Shown piece by piece: positions 40,424-48,345 of a stretch of 64,000 nucleotides of DNA. Position numbers and translations under genes: made by a program. The notes under the pieces are model-generated. The model worked only from the letters and a program-made list of their open reading frames with translations, was not told the origin of the DNA and did no database searches. Origin of the DNA: Nonomuraea angiospora (GTDB lineage Bacteria; Actinomycetota; Actinomycetes; Streptosporangiales; Streptosporangiaceae). The first letter of the stretch is position 1; each line of letters opens with the position of its first letter. The stretch covers positions 12,710,001 through 12,774,000 of the forward strand of contig NZ_JADBEK010000001.1 of the NCBI RefSeq assembly GCF_014873145.1. Direction: 5' to 3'.

Positions 40424-41302
40424 ATGGTCAGGGAATCGCGGACGGACCGGCTGTTCATGGTGGCCGTCTACGTGCTGCTCGCCACCTTCCTGGCGGTCGT
40501 GCTGCTGCCGCTGCTCTACATCCTGGCCAGTTCCCTCAGCGATCCGAACGCGGTCAGCTCCGGCCGGGTCACCTTCTGGCCGGTGGACTTCACCCTGCGC
40601 GGCTTCCAGGTGGCACTGTCCGATCCGCAGATCCTCGTCGGTTTCGGCAACTCGCTCTTCTACACGGCCGTGGGAACGTTCGTCAGCGTCAGCCTCACGC
40701 TCATGCTGGCCTATCCGCTGTCCCGCAGGGATTTCGTCGGAGGCGGGCTCCTCACCCGGATGATCGTCTTCACGATGCTGTTCGGCGGCGGCCTCATCCC
40801 CACCTACCTGGTCGTCAAGTCTCTCGGCATGATCGACACGCGGTGGGCGCTGATCGTCCCCAACGCGATCGCCGTCTGGCAGGTGATCATCGCGCGCACC
40901 TACCTGCGCCACTCCATCCCTCGCGAGCTGTTCGAGGCCGCCGAGATCGACGGCGCGAGCCACTTCCGGGTTCTCTGGTCGATCGTGCTGCCCCTGGCCA
41001 AGCCCATGATCGCGGTGATCGCGCTGGTCTACGCGATCAGCCAGTGGAACTCCTACTTCGACGCCCTGCTCTATCTCAAGAGCGACGACCTCTACCCGTT
41101 GCAGCTCGTGCTCCGCAACATCCTCGTCCTCAACACCCAGAGCAACGGCATGGACGTCGCCACCGCCATGGAGCGCCAGCAACTCGCCGATCTGCTCAAA
41201 TACTCGCTCATCGTGATCTCGACCGTACCCGTGCTCCTCATCTACCCCTTTGTCGCCCGGCACTTCACCAAGGGCCTCATGATCGGCTCCGTCAAGGGCT
41301 GA
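40424..41302 (+). CDS. Carbohydrate ABC transporter permease (LplC/YtcP-like)
   Basis: The 292-residue second permease has six helices, the coupling loop IPRELFEAAEIDGASHFR, and the family ending YPFVARHFTKGLMIGSVKG. It begins two bases after the first permease's stop and should pair with it as a heterodimer in the membrane. Confidence 0.9.
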   Translation: MVRESRTDRLFMVAVYVLLATFLAVVLLPLLYILASSLSDPNAVSSGRVTFWPVDFTLRGFQVALSDPQILVGFGNSLFYTAVGTFVSVSLTLMLAYPLSRRDFVGGGLLTRMIVFTMLFGGGLIPTYLVVKSLGMIDTRWALIVPNAIAVWQVIIARTYLRHSIPRELFEAAEIDGASHFRVLWSIVLPLAKPMIAVIALVYAISQWNSYFDALLYLKSDDLYPLQLVLRNILVLNTQSNGMDVATAMERQQLADLLKYSLIVISTVPVLLIYPFVARHFTKGLMIGSVKG

Positions 41303-41336
41303 CACACCCCCCATCCACAGACATCGAGGTATCACC

Positions 41337-42965
41337 GTGTCCGTCAGAGTCGTCGCAGCACTCACCGCCGGTTTCCTGGCCCTGGCCGCCTGCTCCGCCG
41401 AGGAGCCCAAGCAGGAGCAGAAGGCCGGCACCATCAGGATCTTCGCCCAGCAGAACGCCGACCAGCACCTGAGCAACAGCCCGTTCACCAAGCACGTGCA
41501 GCAGAAGCTCGGGGTGACCCTCACCTTCGAGACCACCACCTGGGACAGCGCCGCGGCCAAGGAGAAGCGCCAGATCTCGCTGGCCAGCGGCGATCTCCCC
41601 GACGTCTACATGCTCATCCCGTGGGTCGACGCGTTCTCCCCGGCCGAGCTGATCCGCATGGGCAAGCAGGGCGTGCTCGTGCCGCTCAACGACCTGATCG
41701 ACAAGTACGCCCCCAACGTCAAGAAGGCGCTGGAGTCGACGCCCGACTTCAAGCGGCTGGCGACCGCGCCCGACGGGAAGATCTACGGCATGCCGCAGTG
41801 GAACGACTGCTTCCACTGCTCCTATCCCTCCAAGTTCTGGATGAACTCCGCCTGGCTGAAGAAGCTCGGACTCAAGCAGCCCACCACCCCCGACGAGCTG
41901 CGCGAGGTGCTGAAGGCGTTCAAGGCCAAGGATCCCAACGGCAACGGCAAGGCCGATGAGATCCCGCTGAGCGCGAACACCGCCAACCCGCTCCTGCCGT
42001 ACCTCATGGACGCCTTCGTCTACGACCCGCAGGCCACCGGCGCGTACGGCTCCACGCTGGCGGTCAACGCCGGCAAGGTGCAACTGCAGGCCGTGCAACC
42101 CGGCTGGCGCGAGGGCCTGCGCTACATCGCGGTGCTGTACAAGGACGGCCTGATCGACCAGGCGGCCTTCACCCAGAACGGGGACGCGCTGAAGGCCAAG
42201 GGCGACAAGGCCGGGGCGAGCGTCGTCGGCTCGGCGACGGTACACCACCCGGCCCAGCTGGTCACCCTGGGCCAGAAGGACGGCCGCGACAAGGACTACG
42301 ACGCCGTGGCCCCGCTGACCGGCCCGTCCGGCGCGCAGTATGCCACCTACATCCTGCCCAGCCTACCCGGCGCCTCCTTCGTCATCACCTCCAAGGCGAG
42401 CGAGGCGACCCAGATCGCCGCGATCAAGCTGCTGGACTACCTGTTCACCGACGAGGGACACGTCCTGGGCCAGGTCGGCGAGGAGGGCAAGGACTGGGCC
42501 AAGGCGGGCCCCGGCGACGTCGCGCTCGACGAGAGCCTCAAGCCGTCGTTCAAGACGCTGACGCAGCCCGAGGACGCGCCGAAGAGGGAGGGCGCCTGGG
42601 GGCCGATGGCGGAGTACGACAACACCAAGGAGTTCCGCAACGCCCGGGTGACATCGACCGACATCTACGACCAGGCGGGCTACGAGCGCCGCCTCTTCAA
42701 GGCCACCGAGCTGTACGCGGGCAAGGAGCCCAAGGACCAGATCTTCCCGATCTGGCACACCAAGATCGCGCCGGAGGAGGCGGGCGAGCTGGCCACCCTG
42801 CAGACCAACATCGACAACTACGTCAACCAGTCCAGCCTGCAGTTCGTCACGGGCCAGAAGAACATCGACGACGACTCCGCCTGGCAGGCTTACCTCGACG
42901 GGCTCAACGGCCTGGGCCTGACCCGCTACCTCCAGATCCAGCAGAAGGCACACGACGCGCTGTGA
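41337..42965 (+). CDS. Sugar ABC transporter solute-binding lipoprotein (LplA-like)
   Basis: The 542-residue protein has a lipoprotein signal (hydrophobic AALTAGFLALAAC with Cys at 19 as the lipobox) and the large LplA-type binding fold. A calcium-binding-like DPNGNGKADEIPL loop, common to this group, is visible near residues 200-212. It is anchored outside the membrane and delivers an oligosaccharide to the two permeases. GTG 41337 follows GAGG. Its stop overlaps the GH95 start by GTGA. Confidence 0.9.
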   Translation: MSVRVVAALTAGFLALAACSAEEPKQEQKAGTIRIFAQQNADQHLSNSPFTKHVQQKLGVTLTFETTTWDSAAAKEKRQISLASGDLPDVYMLIPWVDAFSPAELIRMGKQGVLVPLNDLIDKYAPNVKKALESTPDFKRLATAPDGKIYGMPQWNDCFHCSYPSKFWMNSAWLKKLGLKQPTTPDELREVLKAFKAKDPNGNGKADEIPLSANTANPLLPYLMDAFVYDPQATGAYGSTLAVNAGKVQLQAVQPGWREGLRYIAVLYKDGLIDQAAFTQNGDALKAKGDKAGASVVGSATVHHPAQLVTLGQKDGRDKDYDAVAPLTGPSGAQYATYILPSLPGASFVITSKASEATQIAAIKLLDYLFTDEGHVLGQVGEEGKDWAKAGPGDVALDESLKPSFKTLTQPEDAPKREGAWGPMAEYDNTKEFRNARVTSTDIYDQAGYERRLFKATELYAGKEPKDQIFPIWHTKIAPEEAGELATLQTNIDNYVNQSSLQFVTGQKNIDDDSAWQAYLDGLNGLGLTRYLQIQQKAHDAL

Positions 42966-45229
42966 CGACACGACATCTCCTCCGGCTGCACGCACCCGCC
43001 GCCCACTTTCACGACGGCTTCCCACTCGGCAACGGCCGGCTCGGCGCGATGGCGTACGGCAGGCCGGAGGTGGAGCGTTTCGACCTCAATCTCGACACCT
43101 TCTGGTCGGGCGGCCCCCTGCCGCCCGAGCAGGGCCCCTCGCCCGCCGCTCTGCTGCCGGAACTGCGTGCGGCGATCGCCGCACGCGACTTCGAGCGCGC
43201 GGACCGGCTCGGCCGCCGCATGCAGTCAAGCGGCTGGACCCAGGCCTACCAGCCGCTGGGGTTCATCGAATGGCGCCACACCTCCGGCGGGGAGCCCTCC
43301 CACTACCGCCGCGAGCTCGATCTCGCCCGGGCGGTGAGCACCGTCAGCCACGACGGCGGGCAGCTGATCAGCTTCGTCTCCGCTCCCGCCGGCGTGCTGG
43401 TCGCCTCGGCTCGCGGGCCGCTCGAACTGCCCGCATTCACCTCACCGCACCCGGTCGAGGTGATCCGTGACGGCGAATGGCTCACGATCACCGGCCGGGC
43501 GCCCGCGAACGTGCTGCCCGATTACGTCGACCGGGAGCCCGCCGTCGTCTACGACGCCGACGCACCCGACCGCGACGGCACGGTGGCCGCCGGCATGGGC
43601 TTCGCCGTCGTCATCGCCGTCCAGAGCGCCGGATCCGGCGAGGTCCGGATGGTCGCCGCGGCCGCCGACGGTTTCCGCGGCCATGCCGTACGGCCCAGCG
43701 CCGACACCGCCGAGCTGGCCCGGCAGGCGCGCCGGCAGGTCGAGGCCGCACTGTCCAGGAGCACGGCGGAGTTGCTCGCCGAGCACGAGGCCGACCACCG
43801 CGGCTACTTCGACCGGGTCGACCTGTCGGTGCCCGACGAGCGCGCCGAGCTCTACTACCACTTCGGCCGCTACCTGCTGATCTCCAGCTCCCGTCCCGGC
43901 ACCCAGCCCGCCAACCTGCAGGGCATCTGGAACGCCGACGTGCGGCCCGGCTGGAGCAGCAACTACACCACCAACATCAACCTCCCGATGAACTACTGGC
44001 CCGCCGAGCCCGCCGGCCTGTCCGAGCTGCACCAACCGCTGTTCGAGCTGATCGGCGGCCTGCTCGATACCGGCCAGGACGCGGCCCTGCACCACTACGG
44101 CGCCGCCGGAGCCACCACTCACCACAACACCGACCTGTGGCGCTTCAGCGCCCCGGTCAACGGCGATCCGCAGTGGGCCAACTGGTCCTCCGGCCTGCTC
44201 TGGCTCACTGCCCACCTCTGGGACCACCTCGAGTACGGCGGAGCACCCGAGCTGCTCCTGCCCGCTCTGCGCAGCGTCACCTCCTTCGCGCTGGACTTGC
44301 TGGTTCCCGACGCCCACGGCAAGCTGGTGATGAGCCCCTCGACCTCGCCGGAACACCATTTCCTCACCGAGGCAGGCAATCCGGCGGCCATCTCGGCCGG
44401 CGCGGCCATGGACCAGGAGCTCGTCCGCGAGGTCCTGACCCGTTACCGCTCGCTGGCCGACGACGAGCTCGCCGTACGCGCGGGGAAGGCGCTGTCACAG
44501 CTGCGTCCGGTCGCGATCGACGGCGAACTGCTGGAGTGGTATGACCGGCGGCCCTCCCAGGAGCCCGGCCACCGCCACCTGTCCCACCTCTACGGCCTCT
44601 ACCCCGGCACCCGGATCACCGAGTCGGGGACGCCGGACGACTTCGAGGCGGTACGGCAGGCGCTGGCCACCCGGCTGCACCACGGCAGTGGACACACCGG
44701 CTGGAGCCAGGCGTGGATCCTGTGCCTGGCCGCCCGGCTGCGCGACCCGGAACTGGCCGAGCGCTCGATCGCGATCCTGCTCGACCAGCTGGGCTCCGTC
44801 TCTCTGCTGGACCTGCATCCCCACGGCGGCCGGCCGTCGGGCTACATCTTCCAGATCGACGGCAACTTCGGCGCTGTCGCGGGGATGACCGAGTTGCTCG
44901 TGCAGAGCCACGAAGGCGCGGTCAGCCTGCTGAAGACGCTGCCGGGGAGCTGGGACACGGGGTCGGTGCGCGGCATCCGCTGCCGCGGCGGGCACACCGC
45001 CTCCGTGGCCTGGTCCGCGGGCATGCTCACGTCGGCGGCGATCACCGCCGGGTCGGACGGACGGCTCGTCGTCGAGGTACCCGGCGACACTCCGCCGCTG
45101 ACCGTCACTTGCGGCGAGCGAGCGGTCCCGGCCCGGGAGGTCTCCGGCGCGCTCGCGGGGCGCCGGCGCATGACCTGGGACGCGACCGCGCTCACCCGCT
45201 ACACGCTCGTCCCCGAGGGTTCCCCGTGA
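42962..45229 (+). CDS. Glycoside hydrolase family 95 (1,2-alpha-L-fucosidase type)
   Basis: The 755-residue intracellular enzyme shows GH95 marks: GNGRLGAMAYG at the N terminus, NYTTNINLPMNYWPAEP with the Asn338/Asn340 pair, acid Glu464 in SPSTSPEHH, GHRHLSHLYGLYPG, TGWSQAW and Asp633 in QIDGNFGAVAG. The inverting mechanism uses the two Asn residues to activate water. The family includes 1,2-alpha-L-fucosidases and alpha-L-galactosidases. With GH2, removal of an alpha-fucosyl or alpha-galactosyl cap followed by beta-galactose is a plausible order, for example on xyloglucan side chains. It is the last gene before the strong terminator. Confidence 0.9.
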   Translation: MTTRHLLRLHAPAAHFHDGFPLGNGRLGAMAYGRPEVERFDLNLDTFWSGGPLPPEQGPSPAALLPELRAAIAARDFERADRLGRRMQSSGWTQAYQPLGFIEWRHTSGGEPSHYRRELDLARAVSTVSHDGGQLISFVSAPAGVLVASARGPLELPAFTSPHPVEVIRDGEWLTITGRAPANVLPDYVDREPAVVYDADAPDRDGTVAAGMGFAVVIAVQSAGSGEVRMVAAAADGFRGHAVRPSADTAELARQARRQVEAALSRSTAELLAEHEADHRGYFDRVDLSVPDERAELYYHFGRYLLISSSRPGTQPANLQGIWNADVRPGWSSNYTTNINLPMNYWPAEPAGLSELHQPLFELIGGLLDTGQDAALHHYGAAGATTHHNTDLWRFSAPVNGDPQWANWSSGLLWLTAHLWDHLEYGGAPELLLPALRSVTSFALDLLVPDAHGKLVMSPSTSPEHHFLTEAGNPAAISAGAAMDQELVREVLTRYRSLADDELAVRAGKALSQLRPVAIDGELLEWYDRRPSQEPGHRHLSHLYGLYPGTRITESGTPDDFEAVRQALATRLHHGSGHTGWSQAWILCLAARLRDPELAERSIAILLDQLGSVSLLDLHPHGGRPSGYIFQIDGNFGAVAGMTELLVQSHEGAVSLLKTLPGSWDTGSVRGIRCRGGHTASVAWSAGMLTSAAITAGSDGRLVVEVPGDTPPLTVTCGERAVPAREVSGALAGRRRMTWDATALTRYTLVPEGSP

Positions 45230-45289
45230 ACGCGCGCGCGATCGCGATGCCGGCGGCATACGCCGCCGTGCTCGCCTCCCGCCGCCAAG

Positions 45290-45323
45290 GGCTGGGCCTC
45301 GGCACGTCAGCCGAGGCCCAGCC
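45290..45323 (+). terminator. Strong hairpin terminator of the GH operon
   Basis: GGCTGGGCCTCGGC (45290-45303) and its perfect complement (45310-45323) make a 14-bp stem with a six-base loop, 61 bases after the GH95 stop. Confidence 0.8.
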
Positions 45324-45467
45324 GGCCGGCAGTCATGATCAGGCGTAGGGATCCTGGGCAACCGTAGATGCGGCGGATGTTGGCCAGTTGCTGCTCGCGC
45401 GGGCTGGTCGGGTTCACCCGCCCGGGGCCCCCAGCGGGCGCCTGGCGACCTCGCGGCGTGGCCTCGC

Positions 45468-45498
45468 TTGACCTTGACACTGTGACAAGGTCTTCACT
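45468..45498 (+). promoter_or_regulatory. MerR-type promoter with overlong spacer
   Basis: TTGACC (45468-45473) and TTCACT (45493-45498) are separated by 19 bases, and the spacer is covered by a near-palindrome ACCTTG...CAAGGT (45471-45491) centred on CACTGTG. This is the classic architecture activated by MerR regulators through DNA untwisting. A MerR gene is two genes downstream. Confidence 0.75.
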
Positions 45499-45519
45499 GG
45501 TGCCAAGGAGGTGGTCCCG

Positions 45520-46188
45520 ATGGCTATGCCGAAACAGGACACGGATGCGTTCCCAGCTTTGCAGGGGCTGGAGGCCGGCGACTCGTCAGTGCGGCTGCGG
45601 GCGGCGCTGGCGCTCGGCACGAGCCCTGACCCGCGGTTCATCGACAAGCTCATCGAACGCTGCGCGATCGAGCCCGAATTCGCTGTGCGTGACATGCTGA
45701 CGTGGGCGCTCACGCGCCACCCGGCGTCAATGACGGTCCCGGCGCTTGTCGAAGAAGTTCGCTCGGAGCATGCGCAGGCACGAAGCCAGGCTTTGCACAC
45801 GCTGTCCAAGATCGGGGATCGGCTTGCGTGGCCGGCGATCACACGGGCGCTTCTGCGCGACGCCGACGATGAGGTGGCGCGGAGCGCTTGGCGGGCGGCG
45901 GTCGTGCTCGTGCCCGACGGTGAAGTGCCCGAGTTGGCCGCGGTGTTGTCGACGCAGCTCGGGCGTGGCGGGCGTGAGATGTGGCTGAGCCTCAGCAGGG
46001 CGCTGGTCGCGCTCGGTGAGGTGATCGTGCCAGCGCTGCGCGCCGCGATGACGGATCCCGACCCACGGGTACGCGCGCACGCGATCGCCACGGAGAAGCT
46101 TTTGCGCGACCCGGATGCCGGGGTGGCGTTCGCGATAGAGGAGGCCAAGCGTGTGGTGGCCCTCGGTGGCACCGGCGAGGAGGAGTGA
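45520..46188 (+). CDS. HEAT-repeat protein
   Basis: The 222-residue protein consists of paired helices of the HEAT type with recurring A-L-D-P-R patterns (DPRFIDKLIERCAIEP; DEVARSAWRAAVVLV; DPRVRAHAIATEKLL). It has no catalytic motif and is likely a protein-binding scaffold or sensor. ATG 45520 is ten bases after AAGGAGG. It begins the operon controlled by the MerR-type promoter, six bases before the MerR-HEAT gene. The same repeat class makes up the C-terminal half of that regulator, so the two may interact or share a ligand. Confidence 0.82.
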   Translation: MAMPKQDTDAFPALQGLEAGDSSVRLRAALALGTSPDPRFIDKLIERCAIEPEFAVRDMLTWALTRHPASMTVPALVEEVRSEHAQARSQALHTLSKIGDRLAWPAITRALLRDADDEVARSAWRAAVVLVPDGEVPELAAVLSTQLGRGGREMWLSLSRALVALGEVIVPALRAAMTDPDPRVRAHAIATEKLLRDPDAGVAFAIEEAKRVVALGGTGEEE

Positions 46189-46194
46189 CGGGCC

Positions 46195-47199
46195 GTGTTG
46201 ATCGGTGATGTGGCACGGCGGTCCGGGGTCAGCGCCCGCATGCTCCGGCATTACGACTCGCTCGGCCTGGTGCGGCCGACGGGTCGCAGCGACGGCGGCT
46301 ATCGAGAGTACTCCAGCGAGGACATCCAGCGGATCTTTCATATCGAGAGCCTGCGGTCGTTGGGACTGTCGCTGCGTGAAGTCGGGCGCGCACTGGATGA
46401 TCCTGACTTCAGGCCCGCAGAACTCGTCGACGACCTCATCCGCCAGACGCGAGAGCGCATCGCGGCTGAGACGCAGTTGCTCACGCGACTGCGCCGGATC
46501 GGCGTTGCCGAACCATCGGGCTGGCAGGACGTCCTCCAGGTCGTCGCGCTCCTGCAGGCGCTGGGGTCGAAGAGCGCCGGTAGGCGCCAGCGCGCGGCCC
46601 TGTCCTCTGTCGAAGAGGGCCCGGTGCCGGTGGAAGCGCTGGTCGAGGCAGTGCTGAGCGAGACGGACCCGAACGTCGCCGGAGCCCTTCGATGGGCGCT
46701 GGCGCAATCGGGCGACGGCGGATTGGCGCTGCTTGCGGAGGGTCTCGGCTCACCGGTGGCCGAGGTGCGCAAGCGTGCCGTCCAGTCCATCGCCGAGATT
46801 TCGGACGGTACGGCGACCGCGCTGCTGCAGGAGGCCCTCACGAGCTCCGACATCGTGGTCCGCAAGTACGCGGCTCTGGCGCTGGGGGCCCGTGGCGTAG
46901 CCGAAGCCGTTCCGACGCTCATCGACATGGTTGTCGAGGGGACGAATGACGTCGATGCGGCCGATGCCCTGAGCGCGCTGGCGAGTCGTCCCGCGTCGGC
47001 GGACCGGATCGCTTCCATGCTCGTCGATCGCCTCGCCCACGACACCGCCGAATCGTCGGCACGCCGACGGCTGACACAGGCGCTCGCGGACATCCCTGGA
47101 ACCACAGCGTCACGAGCCCTCGCGGATCTGTCACATGACGACGACCGCGCCGTTGCCCTTACCGCGACATACATCCTCGGGATACGCGAGCAGACATGA
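46195..47199 (+). CDS. MerR-family regulator fused to HEAT repeats
   Basis: The 334-residue protein has an N-terminal MerR winged helix (LIGDVARRSGVSARMLRHYD, then GLVRP and GYREYSSEDIQRI), a dimerisation helix (about residues 75-110) and about 220 residues of HEAT repeats (VAEVRKRAVQSIAEISDGTA; DIVVRKYAALALGARG). This replaces the usual small effector-binding domain. It probably activates its own operon at the 19-bp-spacer promoter upstream. The GTG start is five bases after the HEAT gene stop, and its stop overlaps the hydrolase start by ATGA. The effector is unknown. Confidence 0.87.
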   Translation: MLIGDVARRSGVSARMLRHYDSLGLVRPTGRSDGGYREYSSEDIQRIFHIESLRSLGLSLREVGRALDDPDFRPAELVDDLIRQTRERIAAETQLLTRLRRIGVAEPSGWQDVLQVVALLQALGSKSAGRRQRAALSSVEEGPVPVEALVEAVLSETDPNVAGALRWALAQSGDGGLALLAEGLGSPVAEVRKRAVQSIAEISDGTATALLQEALTSSDIVVRKYAALALGARGVAEAVPTLIDMVVEGTNDVDAADALSALASRPASADRIASMLVDRLAHDTAESSARRRLTQALADIPGTTASRALADLSHDDDRAVALTATYILGIREQT

Positions 47200-48038
47200 T
47201 GACCATGATCTACAAGTCCGAAGCCGGTGAACGCGAGCTCCTCGAGCACTACCGGCAGGCGCTGGAGGCCTGGCCGGTTCCCGCCGAGCAGCTACGGGTG
47301 CCGACCCGTCAGGGCGAGACCTTCGTCCTCGTCTCCGGCCCGCACGACGCGCCGCCCCTGGTGCTGCTGCACGGTTCGGGCGCGAACGCGTCGATGTGGC
47401 GAGGAGATGTCGCCACCTGGTCTCAGAACTTCCGCACATACGCCGTCGACCTCGTCGGCGAGCCGGGTCTGAGCGCGCCCTCGCGCCCCGCCCTGGACTC
47501 CGACGCCGTGGCACTCTGGCTGGACGACGTGCTGGAAGGGCTCGGGATCATCGACGCAGCGTTCGTCGCCACGTCCCTCGGCGGCTGGACGGCCCTGGAC
47601 TACGCCATTCGCCGTCCGGAACGGGTGACCCGCCTGGCGTTGATGTGCCCAGGCGGCGTGGGACGGCAGAAGATCGGCTGGATGCTCAAGGCCCTGCTGA
47701 CCCGCCTGTTCCGGCGCGGCGGACTACGAGAGTCGGCGATGGCGATCGCAGGACTGGACGGGGACAGGCACCAGCAGGCGCTCGACACCGTCGTCCTGAC
47801 GTTCACGCACTTCAACCCGCGCAGGGAGAGGCTCCCGGTGTTCCCCGACGAGGCGTTGCGCGCTCTCACCATGCACGTCCTCGTCATCGTCGGCGGCCGT
47901 GACGCGATGTTCGACTCCCACCAGACCGCGCGGCGCGTGCGTGAGTGCATCCCGCACGCGACCGTGCATCTGCTGCCCGAGGTGGGTCACGCTGTCTTCG
48001 GCCAGGCCGAGCCGATCGCCGCGTTCCTCCGGGCCTGA
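47196..48038 (+). CDS. Alpha/beta-hydrolase
   Basis: The 280-residue protein has the alpha/beta-hydrolase fold: oxyanion strand LLHGSGANASMW, nucleophile Ser127 in VATSLGGW, Asp236 in VGGRDAMFD and His265 in EVGHAVF. The substrate (ester, epoxide or C-C bond) cannot be predicted. It is coupled to the MerR-HEAT gene by a 4-base overlap and is the only obvious enzyme of that regulated operon, so it may act on the inducer. Confidence 0.85.
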   Translation: MMTMIYKSEAGERELLEHYRQALEAWPVPAEQLRVPTRQGETFVLVSGPHDAPPLVLLHGSGANASMWRGDVATWSQNFRTYAVDLVGEPGLSAPSRPALDSDAVALWLDDVLEGLGIIDAAFVATSLGGWTALDYAIRRPERVTRLALMCPGGVGRQKIGWMLKALLTRLFRRGGLRESAMAIAGLDGDRHQQALDTVVLTFTHFNPRRERLPVFPDEALRALTMHVLVIVGGRDAMFDSHQTARRVRECIPHATVHLLPEVGHAVFGQAEPIAAFLRA

Positions 48039-48153
48039 GGGCCGCTCGAGGGGATCTCACCCTCGGGCTCCGGGGTTGACCGGTGGAGTCGTTGATCAAG
48101 TGGTCCGTATCCGAGCCAGTACGGCCTCCGGGCACCTTCCGCTCCCGAAGGTA

Positions 48154-48345
48154 TCCCCAATCGTGCTGCCCGCGCCGGCGCTCGCGGACACGGTGGACGG
48201 CGTCGTCGCCCGGCCCATCGCCGAGGAGTCCCTCGTACGCTTCCTGTACTGCTGCCGGATCGGCACGGCCGGGGCGCCGGCCATCGTCACCCGGCTGGAG
48301 AGGTGCCTGACCGAGGCCGCCGCCGGCCTCCCACCCCCAGCGTGA
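48154..48345 (+). pseudogene. Possible LysR effector-domain fragment
   Basis: A short frame reads LPAPALADTVDGVVARPIAE, then ESLVRFLYCCRIG and TRLERCLTEAAAGL before a stop. This is similar in style to the last beta-strand and helix of LysR substrate-binding domains. There is no start codon or N-terminal part. Its end overlaps the tail of the convergent STAND gene, suggesting a deletion scar. Low confidence. Confidence 0.25.

Noticed and set aside
45230..45467. A small gene between the GH95 stop and the MerR-type promoter
   Set aside because: Only short fragmentary frames are present and the interval holds the operon terminator; nothing protein-like was recognised.
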